From the NCBI GenBank assembly GCA_017528675.1, contig JAFXOO010000218.1, positions 1 to 5,243 on the forward strand: 5,243 bases of DNA. The letters are read 5' to 3'. A program made the position numbers and the translations under genes. Below the pieces are notes generated by a model that made no database searches, was not told the DNA's origin, and was given only the letters and a program-made list of their open reading frames with translations. The DNA comes from Oscillospiraceae bacterium. Its GTDB lineage: Bacteria > Bacillota > Clostridia > Oscillospirales > Ruminococcaceae. This document shows positions 1 to 5,098 of this stretch, in pieces (the first letter of the stretch is position 1; each line of letters opens with the position of its first letter).

Positions 1-468
1 AAATGAACCGCCGTCCCCAAGCTCCTCGTACCGTTTCCAGTAGTCAAGCTGCGGCAGCGTCTCCCGCAGATAGGCCCGTGCCTCGTCCTCGGAAATCCCA
101 TCCATCGGCATATGCCGGATGCAGACCTCGATCAGGTCATCCATGTCGCTGTAGGTGTAGGTTCCGTCTGCATAGCACCATTTGCAGTACTGCCTGTTGG
201 GACTGCCGTCCTTTTCCCGGCTGATGAGCTCCGGCTCCAGAGGCATGCCGCAGCACTGACAGACCGGCTTTCTCGGTGAACCGAGCAGCGTGTCAATCGA
301 CACATCCAGCAGCTCAGACAGGAGCTTGAGTGTCTCGGTATTCGGTACGGTCTCGCCGTTTTCCCAGCGGGAGACTGCCTGACGGGTTACAAAGACCTTT
401 TCCGCCAGCGCATCCTGGGACAGACCCTTCCGGGTGCGCAGCTCGTAGAGTATATCTTTCGTTTCCAT
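1..468 (-). CDS. XRE-family helix-turn-helix regulator with C-terminal zinc ribbon, 3' end missing
   Basis: This is probably a DNA-binding transcription regulator. The visible 156 residues begin METKDILYELRTRKGLSQDA and run off the window without a stop. Residues about 5-60 form an XRE/Cro-type helix-turn-helix, with the LSQ..LAEK.FVTRQAVSRWENG pattern (residues 16-38) and the following P-NTETL...L segment typical of the family. Residues 70-98 form a putative zinc ribbon: C70, C72 and C73 in CQCCGMPL, then C95 and C98 in YCKWCY, as in the small 'putative zinc ribbon' domain often joined to such regulators in Clostridia. The start at 468 is supported by an AAGGAGGG Shine-Dalgarno sequence at 484-477. 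The gene lies 69 bp downstream of hflX but has its own promoter at 520-492, so it can be expressed separately. Its targets are unknown; autoregulation, or control of the operon upstream, is inference. Confidence 0.9.
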   Translation of the reverse strand, partial: METKDILYELRTRKGLSQDALAEKVFVTRQAVSRWENGETVPNTETLKLLSELLDVSIDTLLGSPRKPVCQCCGMPLEPELISREKDGSPNRQYCKWCYADGTYTYSDMDDLIEVCIRHMPMDGISEDEARAYLRETLPQLDYWKRYEELGDGGSF

Positions 469-491
469 GATAGCATCCCTCCTTGTGTACC

Positions 492-520
492 ATTATACCA
501 TGCAGGGAAGCTCCGGTCAA
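492..520 (-). promoter_or_regulatory. Sigma-A type promoter for the XRE regulator gene
   Basis: Read on the minus strand, the -35 box is TTGACC (520-515), the spacer is 17 bp, and the -10 box is TATAAT (497-492), preceded by a TG that could act as an extended -10. Transcription would start near 485, giving a short leader of about 17 nt that consists mainly of the Shine-Dalgarno sequence for the regulator. The promoter sits just after the hflX stop codon, with no convincing terminator between them. Operon read-through into the regulator therefore remains possible. A small palindrome, AGCAACTTGCT (520-530), abuts the -35 box. Confidence 0.85.
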
Positions 521-537
521 GCAACTTGCTGTTGCCC

Positions 538-1782
538 CTATCCTGCTATAAATGCGGCAGCCTGCTTCTGATAGCGGACGTCTACCATGAGATCGACCAG
601 CGTACCCTCCGGCGTGAATTCCTCCGAAAAGACCTTGCCCTCCTCCCGCAGACGTTGCAGGAAGCTGCCTTCACTGTAGGGAATGCAGAGCCGCATCCGG
701 CGGGCAGTCTCCGGCAGACTCCGGACAATCGCCTGCAACAGCGCCTCCAGACCGTTGCCGTGCCGGGCGCTGATCCAGACGTTTTCGAGATCGCTGTGCT
801 GCGGGATATCCACAAGATCTGCCTTGTTAAAGACATGAATCTGCGGGATTTCGGCGCACCCAAGGTCGTTGAGGAGCTCCTGTGTGATCTGCATACGTTC
901 CTGCACATCCGCCTCGGAGGCATCGAGCACATGCAGAATCAGGTCGGCCTGCGCTGTTTCCTCCAGCGTGGAGCGGAAGGCTTCGACCAGGTGATGCGGA
1001 AGCCGCCGGATCAGGCCGACTGTGTCTGAGAGCAGTACTGTGCGGCCATCCGGGAGCTCAAGTGCTCTTGCAGTGACATCAAGCGTGGCAAAGAGCTTGT
1101 TCTCCGCCAGCACACCGGCATCAGTGAGCATGTTGAACAAGGTCGATTTCCCGGCATTTGTGTAGCCGACAATGGCAACAGTCAGAATTCCGTCTTTTTT
1201 GCGCCGGGAGCCGATGAACTTCCGGTGGCGCTCCATTTCCCGCAGCGCATGCTCCAGCGAGGTGATGCGGCTGCGGATGTGCCGCCGGTCGGTTTCGAGC
1301 TTGGTCTCGCCGGGGCCTCGTGTACCGATGCCGCCGCCAAGCCGTGACAGCGCCGTGCCCATGCCCGTGAGGCGTGTCAGGCGGTACTTGTACTGCGCCA
1401 GCTCCACCTGCACCTTGCCCTCGGCAGTTCTTGCACGGCCTGCGAAAATATCGAGGATGAGCATGGTGCGGTCGATGACCTTGCAGTCGGTGGCGTCGGA
1501 GATATTGCGCATCTGCATACCGGTCAGCTCCGTGTCAAAGATGAGCAGATCGGCTTCAAGAAGCGCAGCCTGTTCCCGGATCTCGGTCAGCTTCCCGGCG
1601 CCGATGCAGGTTGCCGCCTCCGGAGCCGGGCGGTTCTGTATCACGGTCAGTACGACTTCACAGCCTGCTGTATCCGCCAGCGCACGCAGCTCATCCATCG
1701 AGACGGCAGCGTCATAGTCTCCGGTATCCAGCCCCACCAGAATGGCTCTGGCGGGGGCTTCATTTTGTCTGATTTCGTGCAT
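538..1782 (-). CDS. hflX: HflX GTPase (ribosome-splitting factor)
   Basis: This 414-residue protein matches HflX in full. HflX is a cytoplasmic GTPase that binds the 50S subunit and splits stalled or hibernating 70S ribosomes under stress. The N-terminal HflX domain (about residues 13-190) carries the glycine-rich linker GGGIGTRGPGETKLETDRR (149-167), followed by a helical stretch. The G domain shows G1 GYTNAGKS (206-213), G2 FATLD (231-235), G3 DTVG (253-256), G4 NKAD (319-322) and G5 SAR (338-340). The family signature LPHHLVEAFRSTLEE is present at 261-275. Length is close to E. coli HflX, and no key residue is missing. The start is supported by AGGAGG at 1792-1787, with a rather short 4-nt spacer. 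The gene is the last of a five-gene run and begins 24 bp after the DUF4291 gene, with no visible promoter of its own. Some HflX paralogues (HflXr in Listeria) give resistance to ribosome-targeting antibiotics; whether this one does cannot be told from sequence. Confidence 0.97.
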   Translation of the reverse strand: MHEIRQNEAPARAILVGLDTGDYDAAVSMDELRALADTAGCEVVLTVIQNRPAPEAATCIGAGKLTEIREQAALLEADLLIFDTELTGMQMRNISDATDCKVIDRTMLILDIFAGRARTAEGKVQVELAQYKYRLTRLTGMGTALSRLGGGIGTRGPGETKLETDRRHIRSRITSLEHALREMERHRKFIGSRRKKDGILTVAIVGYTNAGKSTLFNMLTDAGVLAENKLFATLDVTARALELPDGRTVLLSDTVGLIRRLPHHLVEAFRSTLEETAQADLILHVLDASEADVQERMQITQELLNDLGCAEIPQIHVFNKADLVDIPQHSDLENVWISARHGNGLEALLQAIVRSLPETARRMRLCIPYSEGSFLQRLREEGKVFSEEFTPEGTLVDLMVDVRYQKQAAAFIAG

Positions 1783-1806
1783 AAATCCTCCTGAAACTGC
1801 GTATGT

Positions 1807-2388
1807 TCACCGGATGACCAGATTCCGGCAGATTTCCGGATCCGTCACCGGGTAGAGCCGCTCCCTGGGCAATTCGCTCCGGTCAAGGGTGCCCGCCCGG
1901 CGCTTTGCATCCCACTTTTTCACAAGCGGTGTCATGTCCTCAATGCGGACGATGCCGCCGAGCATCTGCGTCACGGCTGTGTCACGGACGCCCATCTGGA
2001 TGGCACGCCTGCCGAGCGGGGAGCCGTCCGGCCTGCGGTCGGGATCCCACTGCACCCGCACGGGCGATGTATCGAGCTTCTGCCGCCATGCAGCGCCGTC
2101 CATGCCATCTGCCGGATGCGTCAGCACCGCCTGCCGCAGCAGCTCATCAAAGACCTCCCGCCGGATGTCCAGCGCCAGCGTCATTTCCTGATCCTTCTTG
2201 CTGCACCAGCCGCAGCGGTACATCATCCAGAGAAAGGACGGCTTGATCCATGTCATACGGCTGAGGCTGAAATGCGTCCCGAAGGTCTGAAGCCGCAGCG
2301 CTTCCTGCGCAATGACGGGATTGTAGGCCTGATAGACCCGGATGGTCCGGTTGTCATATTGTGCGTAGATTTCGTTTCCTGTTTCCAT
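1807..2388 (-). CDS. DUF4291 domain protein of unknown function
   Basis: I recognise this 193-residue protein as a DUF4291 family member; the domain covers nearly the whole chain. Diagnostic stretches are IRVYQAYNPVIA (16-27), the near-invariant MTWIKPSFLWMMYRCGW (45-61), VQWDPDR (112-118), RRAIQMG (127-133) and the C-terminal LPRERLYPV (173-181). There is no signal peptide or transmembrane segment, so it is expected to be cytoplasmic. No biochemical role for the family is known to me with confidence. The start at 2388 has a moderate GAGG Shine-Dalgarno sequence at 2398-2395 that overlaps the stop codon of the 54-residue gene upstream. Only 9 bp separate the two reading frames, so translation of the two is probably coupled. 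Its place between rnz and hflX suggests a role related to RNA or translation stress, but that is inference from context only. Confidence 0.9.
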   Translation of the reverse strand: METGNEIYAQYDNRTIRVYQAYNPVIAQEALRLQTFGTHFSLSRMTWIKPSFLWMMYRCGWCSKKDQEMTLALDIRREVFDELLRQAVLTHPADGMDGAAWRQKLDTSPVRVQWDPDRRPDGSPLGRRAIQMGVRDTAVTQMLGGIVRIEDMTPLVKKWDAKRRAGTLDRSELPRERLYPVTDPEICRNLVIR

Positions 2389-2397
2389 ATAGTGCCT

Positions 2398-2562
2398 CTA
2401 TTCCATGTCAAGTCCCTTGTGCTTCGGGTGTCGCTTGTAGGCCTTCGGATTCGCCTCAAGGCGTGCAGCGGGATTGACGGTTCCCCATGTGCCGCGCCTT
2501 TTCTGGTCAAGCGCACGCCTGGCCTTTTTGCTCAGCTTGTCGTAGGGGATAAATTTATCCAT
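2398..2562 (-). CDS. Small basic protein of 54 residues, unknown function
   Basis: This short reading frame runs from ATG at 2562 to TAG at 2398. It is convincing as a gene for three reasons: a strong AGGAGG Shine-Dalgarno sequence at 2575-2570 with a 7-nt spacer, a position 23 bp after the rnz stop, and an overlap of its stop codon with the ribosome binding site of the next gene. The product starts MDKFIPYDKLSKKARRALDQ and is strongly basic, with 15 Lys/Arg against 6 Asp/Glu plus two histidines. It contains a KRRGTWGTVNP segment (21-31) and a Lys/His-rich tail, KAYKRHPKHKG (40-50). It has no cysteines, no hydrophobic segment and no signal peptide. The charge would suit binding to RNA or the ribosome, but this is inference and I do not know a named family. 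Confidence 0.78.
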   Translation of the reverse strand: MDKFIPYDKLSKKARRALDQKRRGTWGTVNPAARLEANPKAYKRHPKHKGLDME

Positions 2563-2585
2563 AATACTACCTCCTGTTGGCGGGG

Positions 2586-3503
2586 CTATTTCAATGTCAG
2601 ATGCTCGCCGTCCCTGGAGATGACCACCTCCGGGAAGATCGTGCCGAGTGCTTCGGCGTAGTCCTCCGGTGATTTCTCCGCAGGGCTGTAATGTGTCAGC
2701 CAGAGGCGCTTTGCCTTTGCCCTGACAGCCAGGCGGCAGGCATCCTGCATGAGCATATGCCCCTTTTCGTTCATGCTGTCCTTTTTGCTCTCATCGCCCC
2801 ACATGCCTTCACAGACAAAGAGGTCAGAGTTCCCGGCAAATTCAGCAATTGCCGGGATGGGCAGCGTATCGGTTGTATAGGTGATGCGCAGCGGTTCCCG
2901 TGGCGGGCCGGTGACCTGTGATGCCCTGATGAAGCGGCCGTCGGGCAGCCAGACATCCTCACCGGCGTGGAGTGTGCGGTAAAACTGTACCGGCACATTG
3001 AGCGCTTTTGCCTGTTCCGGCAGAAATTCGGGCTTTTTCCCAAGCTCAATCTGATAGCCGAGGCATGGTGCCCGGTGCTGCAACGGGAGAGTCCTGACGC
3101 ATAGCAGCGGATCAATCTCAGGGAAGGGGAAGGTCTGCGGCTTTTTTTCGTTGATCGGAATGATCTGTACATCATATGGCAGTCCGCCTGCCACGAACAG
3201 CAGGTGTCTGATCGTCATGACGGCGCTCACGCCGCAGTAGACCGGCAGACACTTTTCCCGGCCGGTGTTGCCGAGCGACAACAGCAGTCCGGGCAGACCG
3301 GTCACATGATCCGCATGCAGATGGGTGATGAAAATTGCCTCAATCCGGCTGAGCTTCAGCCCATGCTGGGCAAAGGCAACCTGCGTCCCCTCACCGCAGT
3401 CGATGAGGAGCGCCTTGCCGTCGTGCTCAAAATATAAGCTCGTGAGATAGCGGTTTTTCAGCGGCAGCATGCCTCCGGTGCCTAATAATGTGATTTCGGG
3501 CAT
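2586..3503 (-). CDS. rnz: Ribonuclease Z (tRNase Z), metallo-beta-lactamase fold
   Basis: This 305-residue protein is the endonuclease that removes 3' trailers from tRNA precursors, mainly those lacking an encoded CCA. Its length is normal for the short bacterial form. The zinc ligands are all visible: H61, H63, D65 and H66 in THLHADH, H143 in LQHRAP, D212 in TYTTDT, and H271 in LTHYSP. H249 in EKGHM matches the additional conserved histidine. The N-terminal GTGG...DCGEGTQ block (8-41) is typical. Two substrate loops depart from the usual form: the PxKxRN loop reads PLKNRY (14-19), and the HEAT motif reads CEGM (231-234) with the glutamate kept. It is therefore a somewhat divergent member, and another MBL-fold RNase activity is a minor alternative. 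The start is supported by AGGAGG at 3517-3512. It follows rtcB after 70 bp and shows no clear promoter of its own. Confidence 0.9.
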   Translation of the reverse strand: MPEITLLGTGGMLPLKNRYLTSLYFEHDGKALLIDCGEGTQVAFAQHGLKLSRIEAIFITHLHADHVTGLPGLLLSLGNTGREKCLPVYCGVSAVMTIRHLLFVAGGLPYDVQIIPINEKKPQTFPFPEIDPLLCVRTLPLQHRAPCLGYQIELGKKPEFLPEQAKALNVPVQFYRTLHAGEDVWLPDGRFIRASQVTGPPREPLRITYTTDTLPIPAIAEFAGNSDLFVCEGMWGDESKKDSMNEKGHMLMQDACRLAVRAKAKRLWLTHYSPAEKSPEDYAEALGTIFPEVVISRDGEHLTLK

Positions 3504-3573
3504 GGTAAGCCCCTCCTTATTGTTGAAATCTGGTGCTCCTGGTATCGAAGCGCTTGTGCAGTATGGCTGGGGG

Positions 3574-4800
3574 CTACTTGCGCATCCACGGGGCGTCCTC
3601 TCCGCCTGCCTTGAAATTATAGACCGGACGGATTACTTCGAGGATTTCGGCAGTATCAGCGATATTGCGCATGATTTCTTCCATCGGCTTATAGACCATC
3701 GGACACTCGTCGAGGGTATCCCGGCTGACGGAGGTCGTGTAGATGCCCTCCATCTGCGCACGGTACTCGTCCATGGAGCACTGCTGCTTTGCCTGGGAAC
3801 GGGACAGGATCCGGCCGGCGCCGTGCGGTGCAGAGCAGTTCCAGTCCGGATTTCCCTTGCCCTTGCAGATCAGGCTGCCGTCACGCATATTCATCGGAAT
3901 CAGCAGGATCTCGCCCGCCTGCGCCGAAACAGCGCCTTTCCGGAGGATGCCGTGTTCGATGTCAATGTAGTTGTGGATGGTGGTGAACTGTTCCTCTACA
4001 TGCCACTTCATGCCCTTGACGATGACATCGGTCATTGCCTGGCGGTTGATGCGGGCGAATTCCTGCACCAGCGCCATATCGTGGAGATACTGCTCAAACA
4101 GCTCACCCTCGCAGTATGCCAGCTCATAGGGAACAGCCGTGCGCTTGGTGGCCTTGAGCTTCGTCAGCTCCTTCTGAATCTGCTTTTCCTTGCCCTCTGC
4201 CTTGAGCTGGGCGATGAGGGCAGCCTGGGAAACGAGGTCGGAGCCGTTCAGCCGGCGGTATGCCTCGTTCTGGTACCAGTTTGCGACTTCGACACCGAGG
4301 TGCCGGGAGCCGGAGTGGATGACCAGACACAGCGAACCGTCCTCACGCCGGTCGAGTTCGATGAAGTGATTGCCGCCGCCAAGGGTGCCGATGCTCGCAA
4401 GAGCACGCTCCTCCTTGATGTGGCGGCAGCAATAGAGTCTGGTCAGGTCGATCTGTTCTGTGTAGCGGTGGGGCTTTTTCCGAACCGCAAAGCCTGCGGG
4501 AACCTCGCTGCGGATGAGCTTGTCGAGCTGCTGCGGCTCGAAACGGGTCTCCCGGATCATGGTTGTTTCCATACCGCAGCCGATATCCACGCCCACAAGA
4601 TTGGGCACAGCCTTATCGGTGACGGTCATGGTGGTGCCCACGGTACAGCCCTTTCCGGCGTGTACATCGGGCATGATGCAGATCTGTGCACCGGCGGCGA
4701 AGGGCTGGTTGCAGAGCTGCTGGATCTGTCCGACAGCGGCACTGTCTGCGTTGTCTGTGAAGATGACGGCGCTGGTATAGGCGCCCTGGATAGTGAACAT
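3574..4800 (-). CDS. rtcB: RNA-splicing/repair ligase RtcB
   Basis: RtcB joins RNA ends bearing 2',3'-cyclic phosphate or 3'-phosphate to 5'-OH ends, using GTP and manganese. In bacteria it repairs cleaved tRNA or rRNA. The 408-residue product has every expected active-site element: D45 and H47 in MPDVHAGKG, D72 and C75 in GVDIGCGM, H145 in GGGNHF, H162 in IHSGSRH, H276-N277, and H326 in APHGAGR, which corresponds to the guanylylated histidine. I place the start at 4800 (MFTIQGAYTS) because AGGAGG lies at 4810-4805, just upstream. An in-frame extension to ATG 4887 would run through the terminator hairpin and has no ribosome binding site. The protein is as long as E. coli RtcB. No archease, RtcA or PrfH gene is in the window. 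It is the first structural gene after the attenuator leader, so its transcription probably depends on terminator read-through. Confidence 0.96.
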   Translation of the reverse strand: MFTIQGAYTSAVIFTDNADSAAVGQIQQLCNQPFAAGAQICIMPDVHAGKGCTVGTTMTVTDKAVPNLVGVDIGCGMETTMIRETRFEPQQLDKLIRSEVPAGFAVRKKPHRYTEQIDLTRLYCCRHIKEERALASIGTLGGGNHFIELDRREDGSLCLVIHSGSRHLGVEVANWYQNEAYRRLNGSDLVSQAALIAQLKAEGKEKQIQKELTKLKATKRTAVPYELAYCEGELFEQYLHDMALVQEFARINRQAMTDVIVKGMKWHVEEQFTTIHNYIDIEHGILRKGAVSAQAGEILLIPMNMRDGSLICKGKGNPDWNCSAPHGAGRILSRSQAKQQCSMDEYRAQMEGIYTTSVSRDTLDECPMVYKPMEEIMRNIADTAEILEVIRPVYNFKAGGEDAPWMRK

Positions 4801-4832
4801 AATGCCTCCTGTTCTGCCGCCCCTCCGGATAC

Positions 4833-4867
4833 AAAAAGGGCGCTCCTGTGCGATCACAGAAGCGCCC
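4833..4867 (-). terminator. Intrinsic terminator in the rtcB leader (attenuator)
   Basis: Read on the minus strand, GGGCGCTTCTGTG (4867-4855) pairs with CACAGGAGCGCCC (4850-4838) as a 13-bp stem with one G-U pair around the tetraloop ATCG. TTTTT (4837-4833) follows directly. This is a classic factor-independent terminator. It lies downstream of the leader promoter and peptide and ends about 30 nt before the rtcB start codon. It therefore stops transcripts before the structural genes rather than ending a gene, which marks it as a conditional attenuator. Confidence 0.93.
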
Positions 4868-4936
4868 GTCGGGTGCATTACAGCCATAAAAAGCCTATGC
4901 TTCCGCCTCCGGAGTGCAGACGGCTGTCTTGTGATC
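4852..4936 (-). promoter_or_regulatory. Putative antiterminator pairing in the rtcB operon leader
   Basis: On the minus-strand transcript, GATCACA (4936-4930) can pair perfectly with TGTGATC (4858-4852). GCCGTC (4924-4919) can pair with GACGGGC (4870-4864) with one bulged G. The two helices are collinear, separated by a symmetric 5 x 5 internal loop, and together they consume the terminator's 5' arm. The terminator and this structure therefore exclude each other. The upstream strand is codons 20-25 of the leader peptide gene, so ribosome position could decide the outcome. A 5-bp hairpin, CTGTC (4944-4940) with GACAG (4928-4924), could hold the GATCACA segment in its loop as an anti-antiterminator. 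This is base pairing seen by eye; no folding energy was computed. Confidence 0.65.
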
Positions 4937-4993
4937 TGTGACAGAATGATTGAATTGTAGCTTTATGAATCTGATCTGATGTTGACTGAACAT
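4895..4993 (-). CDS. Leader peptide of 32 residues upstream of rtcB
   Basis: The reading frame runs from ATG 4993 to TAG 4895 and encodes a peptide starting MFSQHQIRFIKLQFNHSVTD and ending KTAVCTPEAEA. A very strong Shine-Dalgarno sequence, AAAGGAGG (5008-5001), sits 7 nt before the ATG. This exceeds what chance would give and argues for real translation. An in-frame upstream ATG (5032) would add 13 residues but has no ribosome binding site, so I prefer 4993. The frame lies wholly within the leader, ends 27 nt before the terminator hairpin, and contains the antiterminator strand. There is no run of one amino acid; three His, three Phe and three Gln are scattered, so it is not a classic amino-acid-starvation leader. 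The most likely role is cis-acting: ribosome progress or stalling on this frame controls read-through into rtcB. A free functional peptide is less likely. Confidence 0.75.
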   Translation of the reverse strand: MFSQHQIRFIKLQFNHSVTDHKTAVCTPEAEA

Positions 4994-5052
4994 GCAGGTG
5001 CCTCCTTTCGTAAAATTCATGGATATGCCCATTGGAACTGCGGGACGGTATT

Positions 5053-5081
5053 ATTATAGCACAAGCTTCCGGTTCTGTCAA
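5053..5081 (-). promoter_or_regulatory. Consensus sigma-A promoter of the rtcB-hflX operon
   Basis: On the minus strand, TTGACA (5081-5076) and TATAAT (5058-5053) are separated by exactly 17 bp, a perfect match to the housekeeping consensus. The start site would fall near 5046, giving a leader of about 245 nt before the rtcB ATG. An A/T-rich stretch just upstream (about 5086-5101, including seven Ts) could act as an UP element. Such a strong constitutive-looking promoter fits control exerted afterwards, at the attenuator. The spacer contains ACCGGAAGCTT (5073-5063), also nearly present in the other promoter of the window. Confidence 0.93.
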
Positions 5082-5098
5082 GGGGGATTTCAAAAAAA

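Noticed and set aside
521..535. GCAAC-TTGCT-GTTGC hairpin as a terminator for hflX
   Set aside because: The stem is only 5 bp with no T-tract in the direction of transcription. It fits a protein-binding site better.
538..1029. Open plus-strand frames of 100-181 codons opposite hflX, the DUF4291 gene and rnz
   Set aside because: All are frames complementary to well-supported minus-strand genes, without ribosome binding sites or recognisable domains.
2384..2409. TTGACA near 2409 with TATATG downstream, as a promoter for the DUF4291 gene
   Set aside because: The spacer is only 14 bp and the -10-like sequence overlaps the start codon, so it could not drive a normal leader.
4801..4887. N-terminal extension of RtcB by 29 residues from ATG 4887
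   Set aside because: The added residues are encoded by the terminator hairpin and the ribosome binding site. No Shine-Dalgarno sequence precedes 4887, and the RtcB family begins near MFTIQGAY, where AGGAGG is well placed.
4890..4902. A mini-terminator at the leader stop (AAGC-ATAG-GCTT followed by Ts on the minus strand)
   Set aside because: A 4-bp core stem is too weak for intrinsic termination, and the strong terminator lies just downstream.
3469..4941. A 490-codon open frame on the plus strand, opposite rtcB
   Set aside because: It is an antisense shadow created by rtcB's codon use. Its predicted protein has no recognisable domain, it has no ribosome binding site or promoter, and it overlaps the rnz start, rtcB and the terminator.
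4878..5093. A 71-codon minus-strand frame through the leader
   Set aside because: Its ATG lies upstream of the inferred transcription start and within the promoter region, it lacks a ribosome binding site, and it is out of frame with the leader peptide that has one.
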